The position numbers and the translations under genes are program-made. This document shows positions 43,604-52,875 of a stretch of 64,000 bases of DNA, piece after piece. The notes under the pieces are model-generated. The model was not told the origin of the DNA, did not search any database, and saw only the letters and a list, made by a program, of their open reading frames with translations. The stretch is taken from contig NZ_DASQCC010000064.1 of the NCBI RefSeq assembly GCF_035634895.1, forward strand, positions 1 through 64,000. Direction: 5' to 3'. Within the stretch, counting starts at the first letter, position 1. Every line of letters begins with the position of its first letter. The DNA comes from Actinophytocola sp035634895 (GTDB taxonomy: Bacteria > Actinomycetota > Actinomycetes > Mycobacteriales > Pseudonocardiaceae).

Positions 43604-44998
43604 CTAGCGCCACCCGGGACCGTGCTCGTCCGGCCCGTCCGTGAAGTCGATCCCCGGCCCCGGCGTCAGCACCCCCGCGGGATCCCACCGCAGCTTGGCC
43701 ACCCGCACCGCGGCCCACGTCTCGCCGTAGTGCTCGGCCCAGTCCGCGGCCGTCCACCGCAGCGAGCCGATCGGGTACACGTACCCGCCCAGTGCCCGCG
43801 CTTCCCGCGTCCACGTGGCGTTGCGGGCCAGCGCCCGCTCCGGGTAGGTGGCGGCGGGGCCCTCGTCGGCCGAGTCCGTGCTCAGCACGTCGCACAGGTA
43901 CACCCGCCGCGTGCCCGCCGGCACGCGCAGCCGCGGCCGGGTGAACCCGTCGGCGTTGTGCGGGAACACCAGCACGAAACCCGTGCCCGGGGCGAAGTCC
44001 GCCAGGGTCATCCGGTCCACCACCGACGTCATGAACGGCGCGGCGTGCTCCTCCGGCACGAACACGTCGAACCACGGCTTGCGCAGCCCGTCCCACGTGC
44101 CGTCGGCGCGGACGGCGTCGATCATGACGTCGTTGCTCAGCGCGTAGTCCAGGTAGGGCATGTCCAGTTCCTGTCGGGCGGCCGGCTCCGGCACGCCGCC
44201 GAACAGGTCGGCGGGGGCGCCGAACTCGGTCACGAACAGCCGGTAGACCGGACCCGGCAACACCATGCAGTACAGCTCGTCGGCCTGTCCCTTGTCGCAC
44301 AACAGCTTCATGGCCGCGAACGCGTCGGCGCCGGAAGCGTAGTCCAGCAGGTGCAGGCGCACCGACGCCGGCACGGAGGCCATCCGGAGGCGGACCCGCG
44401 TGATGATCCCGACCTGCCCCAGCCCCGCCAGCGCCGCCTCGAACAGGTCCCGTTCGTGCTCCCGGGAGCACCACACCGCCGCACCGCGACCCGTCACGAT
44501 CTGTAGCTCCCGCACCAGATCCACCTGCGCGCCGAGCTTGTACGCCGGCGAGATTCCGCCGACGCTGAGCGTGCCGCCGACGGTCAACCGCAGATATCCC
44601 GTCAGCGCGGGGAAACGGGCGCCGACCGAGTGCGCCTGCGTCACGAGGTCCCGCCACAGCACACCGGCGTCCACGTCCGCGCCGTGCTGGTCGACGTGGT
44701 GGATCCGGTCGAGCCCGCGCATGTCGACCGCCAGGCCGTGCGGGGTGAGCCCCTGGCCGAAGGTCGTGTGCTTCTCGCCCCGCGCGGCCGTCCGGATGCC
44801 GTGCGCGGCGCAGAAGCGGACCATCGCCTCGATGTCGCGGACACTGCCCGGCAGCAGCACCGCCGACGGTTCGCCGAACACCAGGTTGCCCAGGTCGCGG
44901 CCGTGCTCGGCGAGCGCGGCCGGGGTCGCCACCAGCGTCCCGTCCAGCTGGGGAATCAGTTTCTGGAGCAACGGTTCTCCTGTGGGTTCGGTGCTCAC
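43604..44998 (-). CDS. FAD-linked oxidase (cytokinin-dehydrogenase/BBE-like)
   Basis: A 464-residue flavoprotein with the FAD_binding_4 core (AVLLPGSVRDIEAMVRFCAAHG, then RGEKHTTFGQGLTPHGLAVDM and the LTVGGTLSVGGIS loop) and a C-terminal cytokinin-dehydrogenase-type domain. His in RGEKHTTFGQ aligns with the covalent-FAD His of that family, though this is a guess. It probably oxidises a small amine or alcohol substrate with O2. Its GTG overlaps the P450 stop (GTGA), so it is read with the conservon. Confidence 0.85.
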   Translation of the reverse strand: MSTEPTGEPLLQKLIPQLDGTLVATPAALAEHGRDLGNLVFGEPSAVLLPGSVRDIEAMVRFCAAHGIRTAARGEKHTTFGQGLTPHGLAVDMRGLDRIHHVDQHGADVDAGVLWRDLVTQAHSVGARFPALTGYLRLTVGGTLSVGGISPAYKLGAQVDLVRELQIVTGRGAAVWCSREHERDLFEAALAGLGQVGIITRVRLRMASVPASVRLHLLDYASGADAFAAMKLLCDKGQADELYCMVLPGPVYRLFVTEFGAPADLFGGVPEPAARQELDMPYLDYALSNDVMIDAVRADGTWDGLRKPWFDVFVPEEHAAPFMTSVVDRMTLADFAPGTGFVLVFPHNADGFTRPRLRVPAGTRRVYLCDVLSTDSADEGPAATYPERALARNATWTREARALGGYVYPIGSLRWTAADWAEHYGETWAAVRVAKLRWDPAGVLTPGPGIDFTDGPDEHGPGWR

Positions 44999-46308
44999 CG
45001 GCCGTGCCACCACCTGGCGAGCGCGGCCAGCACGCCGGAACGGACCCGCACGGCGGACGACGCACGGGGCTCGCTGTGTCTGGCCGGTGTGGTGGCCGGC
45101 GCGCCGGTGATGGCACGGCCGGTGAGCACCGGGGCGGGTGGGAAGGTCACGGGCAGCGCCCGTATGCCGCGGCTGAACGGGCTGACCCGCCACGGCAGCT
45201 GGTCGACCGGGCAGCCCAGCGTCAGGCCGGGCAGCCGCTCGACCACCCGCTCGATCGCGGTCGAGGCCAGGAGCAACGCCATCTGTGGCACCGGGCAGCC
45301 GTGCGCGCCGGTGCTGAACGCGAGATGCGCCCGGTTGCCGGCACGGTCACCGGCCACCGCCGGGTCGGCGTTGGCCGCGGCGAGGCTGACCACCACCGGC
45401 TCGCCGGGTGGCAAAACCTGTCCGTACAAGGGATACGGCCGTACCGGGTAGCTGATGCAGTAGTTCGACATCGGCGGCCGCCGCCACAGGATCTCGTCGA
45501 TCGCGGCGTCGACGGCGACCGTGCCGCCGGCGAGGCCCTCGGACAGGTCCGGGTTGGTCAGCAGCTCGACCAGCGCGCCGCCGACGAGGTTGGCCGCCGG
45601 CTCCGACCCGGCGCCCATCAGCACCAGCACGGTCTGCTTCAGCTCGTCCTCGGAAAGGTTGGCGCCGCTCGCCATCAGCGCAGACACCACGTCGTTGCCC
45701 GGCGCGGCGCGCTTGTGGTCGAGGAGGTCCCGCATGGTCTCGTTCAGCCGGCGGTCGGCCTCGACCGGGTCGTCGCCGTCGAACAGGGCCTGCACGCCCA
45801 GCATGATCCGCTCGGCCAGCTCGTCGGTGCAGCCGAACATGCGGGTGAACACGATCATCAGCAACGGCAGGGCGTAGCCCGCCATCAGGTCCGCGCGGCC
45901 CTCCGGGGCGACCCGGTCGATCAGCCGGTCGGCCACCGCGACGACGTCGCGGCGCAGCGCGCCGTGGTTGATCTGCCCCAGCGCCTCGGTGATCGCGCCA
46001 CGCAGCCGGCGGTGGTCGTGCCCGTCGGCGAACATGGCGTTCGGCCGGTAGATCATCGTGCCCAGGACAGGACTGTCCCGCGGCGCGCTGTACTGCCACG
46101 GCCGCGGGTCCCGCCGGAACGACACCGGGTCCCGCAGCACCCGCAGCGCCGCGCGGTAGCTGAGCACCAGCGTCGCACGCACCCCTGGCGACAGCTCCAC
46201 CGGCGCGGCGTCGCCGAAGGTGACCCGCAGCTCCTCGTAGGTGCGCTCCGGATGCGCGGTGAACTCCGGCCCGAACAGCCGCGTGGCCGGGGCGTACTGC
46301 TGTGTCAT
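44995..46308 (-). CDS. Atypical cytochrome P450 of the conservon (CYP157-like)
   Basis: A 437-residue P450. The heme-thiolate Cys338 is retained, but its loop reads FSTGAHGCPVP rather than FGxGxHxCxG. The K-helix ExxR is replaced by EILW (E272-W275), and the I-helix reads GAGSEPAAN, lacking the usual acid-Thr pair. The loss of ExxR matches the CYP157 group found in actinobacterial conservons. Normal monooxygenase chemistry is therefore doubtful, and it could bind heme for a sensory role. The start overlaps the CvnD stop (ATGA). Confidence 0.88.
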   Translation of the reverse strand: MTQQYAPATRLFGPEFTAHPERTYEELRVTFGDAAPVELSPGVRATLVLSYRAALRVLRDPVSFRRDPRPWQYSAPRDSPVLGTMIYRPNAMFADGHDHRRLRGAITEALGQINHGALRRDVVAVADRLIDRVAPEGRADLMAGYALPLLMIVFTRMFGCTDELAERIMLGVQALFDGDDPVEADRRLNETMRDLLDHKRAAPGNDVVSALMASGANLSEDELKQTVLVLMGAGSEPAANLVGGALVELLTNPDLSEGLAGGTVAVDAAIDEILWRRPPMSNYCISYPVRPYPLYGQVLPPGEPVVVSLAAANADPAVAGDRAGNRAHLAFSTGAHGCPVPQMALLLASTAIERVVERLPGLTLGCPVDQLPWRVSPFSRGIRALPVTFPPAPVLTGRAITGAPATTPARHSEPRASSAVRVRSGVLAALARWWHGR

Positions 46309-46892
46309 GAAGCCTCCTGCCTGGCGACCAGGAGGTACTCGACCAGCGCGATCAACGCACGCAGGACCGAGCCGTGGTCGCGGGCGTCGCAACGCACCAG
46401 CGGTGTCGTCGGGTCCAGGTCGAACGCCTGGCGGTACTCGTGGTCGGGATGGTGTGGCGCGTCGTCGAACTGGTTGACCGCCACCGCGTACCGCAGCCCC
46501 ATCTCCTCCAGCCGCGTCATGGCGGTGAAGGAGTCCTGCACCCGCCGCGGGTCGGCCAGCACGAGCGCGCCCAGCGCGCCGTGCGCGAAGTCGTGCCACA
46601 GTGGGACGAACCGCTCCTGACCCGCCATGCCGAACAGGTACAGCGCGAGCGCGCCGCCCGGCAGCGTGCGGCGGCCGAAGTCGATGGCCACGGTGGTGGT
46701 CGACTTTCCCCGCATGCCGACGAGATCGTCCACCAGCTCGCCGCGCTGGGTCATGACCTCCTCGGTGCGCAACGGCGGGATCTCCGACACCGTGCCCACC
46801 AGCGTGGTCTTGCCGACCGCGAACGGCCCGGTGACGAGGATCTTCACCGGGTGCACCCCGCCGCTCAGGTAGCGCGGCTCAGACGAGCGCAT
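46305..46892 (-). CDS. cvnD: CvnD: small Ras-like GTP-binding protein
   Basis: A 195-residue GTPase of the conservon system. P-loop GPFAVGKT is residues 22-29, followed by the switch region ending LYLFGMAGQERF and the guanine-recognition motif VNQFDD in place of NKxD. Conservons assemble a membrane-associated complex with CvnA-C resembling G-protein signalling. The 5' end overlaps the DUF742 gene by 14 nt. Confidence 0.92.
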   Translation of the reverse strand: MRSSEPRYLSGGVHPVKILVTGPFAVGKTTLVGTVSEIPPLRTEEVMTQRGELVDDLVGMRGKSTTTVAIDFGRRTLPGGALALYLFGMAGQERFVPLWHDFAHGALGALVLADPRRVQDSFTAMTRLEEMGLRYAVAVNQFDDAPHHPDHEYRQAFDLDPTTPLVRCDARDHGSVLRALIALVEYLLVARQEAS

Positions 46893-47232
46893 TCAGGCCC
46901 TCCAGGACTTGGCGGAGCAGGTCGACGTTGACCCCGCGGTCCGGGGGCCTTTCGGGACCGGTCAGCAGGTGCCCGCTCACGACCAGGTCGGCCACCAACA
47001 CCTTGACGACACTGGACGGCAGCGCGAGATGGGCGGCGATCTCGGCGATGGACAGCCACCCGCCGGCGCACAGCCGCATCAGGGCACGCTGCTCCGGCGA
47101 GTGCGAGTGCTGGTTCTGCTCGGTGCCGACGGTGACCAGCGTGACGTGGTCCAGCGTGCCCAGCACGGGCGCGGCGCGCCCACCGGTGATCACGTGGGAA
47201 CGCACCAGCGCCGGCCGCCGCCGGGCGGTCAC
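46879..47232 (-). CDS. cvnC: CvnC: DUF742 protein
   Basis: A 117-residue DUF742 protein with the expected RRRPALVRSHVITGGRA start, the LMRLCAGGWLSIAEIAAHLALP HTH-like centre and LVADLVVSGHLL. It is the standard third gene of a conservon. The GTG start overlaps the CvnB stop (GTGA). Confidence 0.92.
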   Translation of the reverse strand: MTARRRPALVRSHVITGGRAAPVLGTLDHVTLVTVGTEQNQHSHSPEQRALMRLCAGGWLSIAEIAAHLALPSSVVKVLVADLVVSGHLLTGPERPPDRGVNVDLLRQVLEGLNALV

Positions 47233-47630
47233 TGGCCGGCTCGGGGCGCGGCCGCCATCGCCTGCCCCAGCCGCTGCACCACCTGCTGGACCCGTACCGA
47301 CAGCGTCTCCATGTCCACCTCGCGGCCCGCGACCACGGCCAGCACGGTGTTCCGCGCCGCCGCGACCCGCATGAGGTAGCCCCACGGGTACTCGTCGAGG
47401 CCCTGCCACCACTGGCCGGCGTCCGAACGCAGGGTGCGCTCGCAGTTCTTGGCCAGCGAGACCAGCCCGGAGACGGCCGCGGCCAGCGAGTCGGCCCGGT
47501 CGCGGGGGAGGTCGCCGCGCGAGCTGTGCAGGAGGCCGTCGCTGGTGACCAGGATGGCGTGCTGGACATGCGGCACCCGCAGCACCTCGTCGAGCATCCA
47601 GCTCGTGTCCTGCTCGATCGTGGTCGGCAT
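47229..47630 (-). CDS. cvnB: CvnB: roadblock/LC7 domain protein
   Basis: A 133-residue roadblock/LC7 protein (WMLDEVLRVPHVQHAILVTSDGLLHSSR), the usual GTPase-interacting partner in conservons. It starts immediately at the CvnA stop (1-nt overlap) and overlaps CvnC. Confidence 0.93.
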   Translation of the reverse strand: MPTTIEQDTSWMLDEVLRVPHVQHAILVTSDGLLHSSRGDLPRDRADSLAAAVSGLVSLAKNCERTLRSDAGQWWQGLDEYPWGYLMRVAAARNTVLAVVAGREVDMETLSVRVQQVVQRLGQAMAAAPRAGQ

Positions 47631-48889
47631 CAGGGCGTCCTCTCCTGGGGCTGTACCTCGCGTCCGGTGGCGGTGCCCCGCTGCCACGCCCCGAGCACGG
47701 CCGGGCGGATGTCCGGCGGGGTCACCCAGTGCGCGCCGTCCGTCCGGTCGGGCTCGGTGGCCCGCTGCCGGCGCCGCATGGGCAACCCGCCCGGCGTGGT
47801 GTCCCCGTGCGGGATCGGCGGCGGCGACGGCACGACCACCCGGGCGGCGGGGACGGGCGCCGGTTCCGGCACCTGCTCCGGCGCGGGGACGAGGATGGCG
47901 CCCGGCACCAGCACGATCGCCTGCGTGCCGCCGAACGGCGAGGGCCGCCCGACCGTCACGGTCAGCTCGTACTGGGCCGAAAGCACGCCACAGACCGGGA
48001 AGCCGACCTGCGCCGGGTTGCCCAGGTCGCGCACGTCCACCGGCTGCTGGCCGGACAGCAGCCGCGCGGCGCGCTCGACCTGCTCGGCCGCCATCCCGAC
48101 CCCGGCGTCGTCGATCTGCACGACCACGCCCCGGTCGACCTGGAACAACGCGACATGCACGCGGGTGCTGGGCGAGGAACAGCGGGCGGCGTTGTCCAGC
48201 AGCTCGGCCAGCACGAGCGCGACGGCCTCGACGGCCTGGCCGCGCACGGCCCACGGCACCGGCGGACCCAGCTCGACGCGCTGGTGGTCGCGGATGCGGC
48301 CCATGGCGCCGCGGATGACCTGCTCGACCGTGGTGTCGTCGCGCTGGATGCCCGTGCCGGAACCACACAGCACGCCGACGCCGACCACGCGGCGGGCGAG
48401 CTGCCCGGCGGTGAGGTCGATGTCCATGAGACCGGCCAGGACGTTCGGGTCGTCGAACGCCCGCTGCATCTGCTCGATGGCCGACTGCTGTTCGGTGACC
48501 AGCGCGCGGAGCGTGCGGGTGACACCCATGAGGGCGGCCTGTGCGTCCTCGGCTCCTCGGGTCGCCGCCGTGGTGGCCGCGGCGCGGGCGAGGGCCAGGA
48601 TCTGCTCGCCGTACCCGTCGAGGTCCGGGGCGCCGCCGTGGAACCGGCCGGCGGGGTCGAGCGCGGCGGGCAGCTGGCGTTCGGCGAGGTCCCGGAGCCC
48701 ACGCTGGTAGGCGGCCACGCGCGCGCCCAGGTTCCGGGTGATGTTGTGCTGCCGGGCCAGCAGGAGACCGAGTACCAGCAGGGCGAGCACCGCGACCGCG
48801 ATACCCGGTGACGGGAGGAGCACGCGCGGTATTTTCGCAGTCAAGATCACCTGGCGCGTCGGTACTTTTCCGCCTTCTGTTCGGCGCAC
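47630..48889 (-). CDS. cvnA: CvnA: membrane sensor with HATPase domain
   Basis: A 419-residue protein with one N-terminal membrane helix (about residues 25-45), a coiled middle region and a HATPase domain with N box ELLDNAARCSSP and G1 box IDDAGVGMAAEQV, then a Pro-rich tail. The dimerisation stretch, which normally has an autophosphorylated His in actinobacterial kinases, reads DLTAGQLARRVV here, so no acceptor His is visible. The signal is unknown. The start codon is uncertain (GTG 48889, with TTG 48844 possible). Confidence 0.85.
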   Translation of the reverse strand: MRRTEGGKVPTRQVILTAKIPRVLLPSPGIAVAVLALLVLGLLLARQHNITRNLGARVAAYQRGLRDLAERQLPAALDPAGRFHGGAPDLDGYGEQILALARAAATTAATRGAEDAQAALMGVTRTLRALVTEQQSAIEQMQRAFDDPNVLAGLMDIDLTAGQLARRVVGVGVLCGSGTGIQRDDTTVEQVIRGAMGRIRDHQRVELGPPVPWAVRGQAVEAVALVLAELLDNAARCSSPSTRVHVALFQVDRGVVVQIDDAGVGMAAEQVERAARLLSGQQPVDVRDLGNPAQVGFPVCGVLSAQYELTVTVGRPSPFGGTQAIVLVPGAILVPAPEQVPEPAPVPAARVVVPSPPPIPHGDTTPGGLPMRRRQRATEPDRTDGAHWVTPPDIRPAVLGAWQRGTATGREVQPQERTP

Positions 48890-48999
48890 GGCGGGTACGT
48901 ACTACGACTTTCTACGTACCCGGGCCGGGGAGAGGCTCACCGGGTACACACCCGCCGGTTGCTTCACTGGACGGAATCGGCTCGGCGACCGGGGGTGCC

Positions 49000-49983
49000 A
49001 TGAGTCTGGGTGGTTTCAGCGCGCCGTGGTGGTTGCTGCTCTTCGTGTTCGTCGCCGCGCTGATCGCCGGTTACGTCGTGGTCATGGCCGAACGCAAGCG
49101 GCGGTTGCTGCGTTTCGCGAACCTGCCGTTGCTGGAACGCGTGGCACCGAAGGGACCGGGCGGGATCCGCCATGTGGCACCGGCTCTGCTGCTCGTGTCG
49201 CTGATCTTCTTCGTCATCGGCATGGCCGGCCCGACCGCCGAGCAGCGGCTGCCCCGCAACCGGGCGACGGTGATGCTCGTCGTCGACGTGTCGCTCTCGA
49301 TGGAGGCCACCGACGTGCGGCCGAGCAGGCTCGCCGCGGCCCAGGCCGCCGCCACCTCGTTCGTCGAGAACATGACGCCGGGCATCAACCTCGGGCTGAT
49401 CTCGTTCGCCGGGACCGCGACCGTGCTGGTGTCGCCGACGACCGACCGGGACGGCGTCGTCCGGGCCATCGAGCGCCTCGAGCTGGCCGAGGCAACCGCC
49501 ACCGGTGACGCGATCTTCGCCGCCCTCAACGCCATCGACGGCTTCGCCACGGTCATCAGCGGTGCGGACGGACCACCGCCGGCACGGATCGTGCTGATGA
49601 CCGACGGCAAGCAGACCGTGCCGAACACCGACCCGGACAGCCCGCGCGGCGGTTTCGCCGCGGCGCGGGTGGCGAAGAACCGCGGCGTCCCGATCTCCAC
49701 CATCTCGTTCGGCACCGAGAACGGCACCGTCACCATCAACGGCAAGACCACGGACGTCCCGGTGGACGACGCCGCGATGCGGGAGATCGCCGAGCTGTCC
49801 GGCGGCGAGTTCCACAAGGCCGCCAGCGCGGAGGAGCTGAGACAGGTCTACGAGACGCTGGGCGAGCAGATCGGCTTCGAGATCAAGCACATGGACGCCA
49901 GCCGCCCCTGGCTGATCCTCGGCACCCTGGTCCTGCTCTGCGCGGTCGCCGGCTCGCTGGTGATCAGCCAGCGGGTCCCGTGA
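49000..49983 (+). CDS. Membrane-anchored von Willebrand factor A protein (BatA-like)
   Basis: A 327-residue protein with N-terminal membrane helices at about 10-28 and 60-78, and a C-terminal helix (about 305-323). Between them is a VWA domain with an intact MIDAS motif D96-x-S98-x-S100 and a later Thr/Asp (LMTDGKQ). It resembles BatA proteins that work with MoxR-type ATPases, but no such ATPase is in view. Its 3' end overlaps NuoN by 20 nt. Confidence 0.9.
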   Translation: MSLGGFSAPWWLLLFVFVAALIAGYVVVMAERKRRLLRFANLPLLERVAPKGPGGIRHVAPALLLVSLIFFVIGMAGPTAEQRLPRNRATVMLVVDVSLSMEATDVRPSRLAAAQAAATSFVENMTPGINLGLISFAGTATVLVSPTTDRDGVVRAIERLELAEATATGDAIFAALNAIDGFATVISGADGPPPARIVLMTDGKQTVPNTDPDSPRGGFAAARVAKNRGVPISTISFGTENGTVTINGKTTDVPVDDAAMREIAELSGGEFHKAASAEELRQVYETLGEQIGFEIKHMDASRPWLILGTLVLLCAVAGSLVISQRVP

Positions 49984-51349
49984 GCGCCAGGATCGGGCCG
50001 GCGAGCAGGCCGACCAGCACCGACGCCGGCGCGGCGAGGTAGGCCGTGAGGCTGGCGGCACGGTCGGGCCGGGGGAACTCGTCGCGCGTGCGCAGCGCCG
50101 GCACGAGCCAGCGCAGGTAGTAGAAGAGACTCGCGACGGTGTTGACCGCCGCGACCACCACCAGCCACCCGAGGCCCGCGTCGAAGGTCGCGGTGAAGAT
50201 CGTGAGCTTGCCGGCGAACACGCCGGTCGGCGGGGTGCCGACCAGACCGAGCAGGCACACCGCGAGACTCACCGCGAGCCACGGCCGGTGCCCGCGCAGA
50301 CCCGCGTAGTCGTCCAGGGTTCTGGCCCGGGGGAGCGCGCAGACGACCGCGAAGGCGCCGAGGTTCGTCACCGCGTAGGCGGCGAGGTAGAGCAGCAGGC
50401 TCGGCAGCGCGAGGGACGCGCGCGCGGCGGCCACGGCCATCAGCAGGTAGCCGACCTGGCTGATCGTCGAGTAGGCGAGCAGGCGGCGGACGTCCCGCTG
50501 GAAGAACGCCGCCAGGTTGCCCAGGGTCATCGTCGCCGCGGCCAGCACGGCGATCAGGAGCGGCCAGTTCAGCGGCAGGACCGTCACGAACCGGTGGATC
50601 GCGACGACCGCGCCGATCTTGGGGATCGTGGTGACCGTCGCGCCGACCGCCGGGTGCGTGCCCTCGGTGACGTCCGGCACCCAGAAGTGACCGGGCACCG
50701 CGCCGGCCTTGAACACGAGCCCGCCGAGCACGGCGACGGCCCCGACCGCGACCGCCGCGGCGGGCGCGCCGGGCAGCATGTGGTGCAGCGTCGGATAGTC
50801 GCTGCCCCGGCCGGCGCCGGCCAGCAGCATGACGCCGAACAGCATCGTGGTGCCCAGCAACGCGCCGAGCAGGTAGAACTTGAGGCTCGCCTCGGTGCCC
50901 GGACCGTCCTTGGCGAACCCGGTGAGCGCGTAGAGCGGCACGCTGGCCAACAGGTACGCGGCCGCCAGCAGGAGCAGGTCGTTCGCGCCGGCCAGCACGA
51001 CCGCCCCGAGCGCGGCGAGCAACAGCAGGACGACGAACTCGGTCTCCCTCGCGTGGCCGCCGATCCGCGCCATGGCGAGCACCAGCGGCACCGACACGCA
51101 CACCACGATCCTGGTCGTGTTGGTGGCGGTGTCGACGGCATAGGTGTCCGCGAACACCATCCCGGTCCCGCCGGTGACCGTCCACACCAGACTCGCCACG
51201 CACGCGACCACCGCGAGCACCCTGACCACCCACTGGCGGTGCCGCGGCAGGAACGACCCGAGCAGCAGCCCCACGACCGACGCGCAGGCGAGGATGATCT
51301 CCGGCAGCAGGCGGCCGAGGTCGGTGGCCATGTCCAGCCCGGCGTTCAC
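49964..51349 (-). CDS. nuoN: NuoN-like antiporter subunit of a reduced complex I
   Basis: A 461-residue, roughly 14-helix Mrp-antiporter-type subunit, last gene of the operon. The TM7 Lys region (VFKAGAVPGHFWVPDVTEG) and the RDVRRLLAYSTISQVGYLL segment with its Lys/His neighbours are preserved. The TM5 site where other NuoN proteins carry the essential Glu (LELLSLPLY) reads LLASVPLY here, without a Glu in register. The GTG start overlaps the NuoM stop. Confidence 0.9.
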   Translation of the reverse strand: MNAGLDMATDLGRLLPEIILACASVVGLLLGSFLPRHRQWVVRVLAVVACVASLVWTVTGGTGMVFADTYAVDTATNTTRIVVCVSVPLVLAMARIGGHARETEFVVLLLLAALGAVVLAGANDLLLLAAAYLLASVPLYALTGFAKDGPGTEASLKFYLLGALLGTTMLFGVMLLAGAGRGSDYPTLHHMLPGAPAAAVAVGAVAVLGGLVFKAGAVPGHFWVPDVTEGTHPAVGATVTTIPKIGAVVAIHRFVTVLPLNWPLLIAVLAAATMTLGNLAAFFQRDVRRLLAYSTISQVGYLLMAVAAARASLALPSLLLYLAAYAVTNLGAFAVVCALPRARTLDDYAGLRGHRPWLAVSLAVCLLGLVGTPPTGVFAGKLTIFTATFDAGLGWLVVVAAVNTVASLFYYLRWLVPALRTRDEFPRPDRAASLTAYLAAPASVLVGLLAGPILALTGPAG

Positions 51350-52875
51350 CGGCGCACCAGCGTGCCGAGCACGCGGGCGGCGGGCTCGACGAGGTCGAGC
51401 AGGAAGCGCGGGAACAGCCCGAGCACCACCGCGAGCGCCATCAGTGGCGCGATCGACAGCGTCTCGGTCACGGTCAGGTCGCCGACCCCGCCGGCCGGCT
51501 CGCCGAGGAACAGCCGCTGGTAGGCGCGGAGGAACAACGCGGCCGTGACGAGAATCCCGAGGAACGCCAACGCGGTCGCGACCGGCGCGCCGGGCAGCGA
51601 ACCGGTGAGGATCTGGAACTCCGCGACGAACCCGGAGAACCCGGGCAGCCCGAGCGACGCGAACGCGGCGACCGCCGTGAGGCCGGCGAAGCGGGGCGCG
51701 CCGGCGGCGATGCCGCCGTACGCGTCGAGGTCGTAGGTGCCGCCCCGCTCGTACAGTACGCCGGCCAGCAGGAACAGCGCCCCGGTGATCAGGCCGTGGC
51801 TGACCATCTGCGTCACCGCGCCCGCCACGGCCAGGTCGTGCGCCAGTGGGTCCGAAGTGGACAGCAGGCCGGCCGCGCCGACGGCGAGGACGACGTACCC
51901 CATGTGGTTGACCGAGGTGTAGGCGACCATCCGCTTGAAGTCCCGCTGCGCCAACGCGACCAGCGCGCCGTAGAGCACGCTCACCACGCCGACGGCGACG
52001 ACCACCCCGGCCCAGTCGCGCCACGCGTCCGGCAGCATCGGCATGGCGATGCGGACGAAGCCGTACGTGCCCAGCTTCAGCAACACCCCGGCCAGGATCG
52101 CGGAACCCTCGGCCGGCGCCTCGGTGTGCGCGGGCGGCAGCCAGGTGTGGAACGGCACGGTCGGCGTCTTGATCGCGAGCCCGACGCCGATGGCCACGAG
52201 CACGAGCGTCGCGACGGTCCCCTTGCCCTGTAGGGGGTTCTGCGCGGTGAGCTGGACCATGTCGAACGTGTGCGGCGCGGCGGCGAGGTAGAGGCCGATG
52301 AACCCGAGCAGCAGCGCGAGTGAGCCGAGGAACGTGTAGAGGAAGAACTGCAGTGCCGCCCGTGCCGCGTTCCGGTGCCCCCAGCCGGCGATCACGAAGT
52401 ACATGCCCACGATGGACAGGTCGAAGAACACGAAGAACAGCACGAGGTCCAGCGAGACGAACACGCCCATGCAGACTGTCTCGAGGAACAGGAACAACGC
52501 CGCGAACGACCGGATCCGGTCGTTGTCGGGCTGCCTCGGCCCGCTCGGCGCTTCGCGGCCCGTGCCCGACCCGGTGCGGCGCAACGCGTAGATAGCGCAG
52601 GCGAGGAACAGCACGGCCGTCACGGCGACCAGCGGCAGGCTCAGCCCGTCGACACCGAGGTGGTAGCCGGAGCTGACGGTGGGAATCCACCGCCGGTTGA
52701 CCTCGTAGCCGTAACCCGGACCGTCGTAACCCAGCCACAGCACGACGACGAGCACCAGCTCGACCGCGCTGGCGCCGACCCACGCCCACCGCACCACGGC
52801 GTCGCCGGCCTTCGCCACGAGCAGTGCCACGGCCACCGCGACCGGCAGGAAGACGACGATGCTGAGCACGCTCAC
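51346..52875 (-). CDS. nuoM: NuoM-like antiporter subunit
   Basis: A 509-residue antiporter-type subunit. Conserved blocks are IKTPTVPFHTWLPPAHTEAP, the TM7 Lys, and RDFKRMVAYTSVNHMGYV. TM5, usually FFEVVLIPMY, reads VFFDLSIVGMY, an Asp where Glu is normal. There is an extended loop after the second helix (residues 95-120). It is coupled at both ends to its neighbours by GTGA overlaps. Confidence 0.9.
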   Translation of the reverse strand: MSVLSIVVFLPVAVAVALLVAKAGDAVVRWAWVGASAVELVLVVVLWLGYDGPGYGYEVNRRWIPTVSSGYHLGVDGLSLPLVAVTAVLFLACAIYALRRTGSGTGREAPSGPRQPDNDRIRSFAALFLFLETVCMGVFVSLDLVLFFVFFDLSIVGMYFVIAGWGHRNAARAALQFFLYTFLGSLALLLGFIGLYLAAAPHTFDMVQLTAQNPLQGKGTVATLVLVAIGVGLAIKTPTVPFHTWLPPAHTEAPAEGSAILAGVLLKLGTYGFVRIAMPMLPDAWRDWAGVVVAVGVVSVLYGALVALAQRDFKRMVAYTSVNHMGYVVLAVGAAGLLSTSDPLAHDLAVAGAVTQMVSHGLITGALFLLAGVLYERGGTYDLDAYGGIAAGAPRFAGLTAVAAFASLGLPGFSGFVAEFQILTGSLPGAPVATALAFLGILVTAALFLRAYQRLFLGEPAGGVGDLTVTETLSIAPLMALAVVLGLFPRFLLDLVEPAARVLGTLVRR

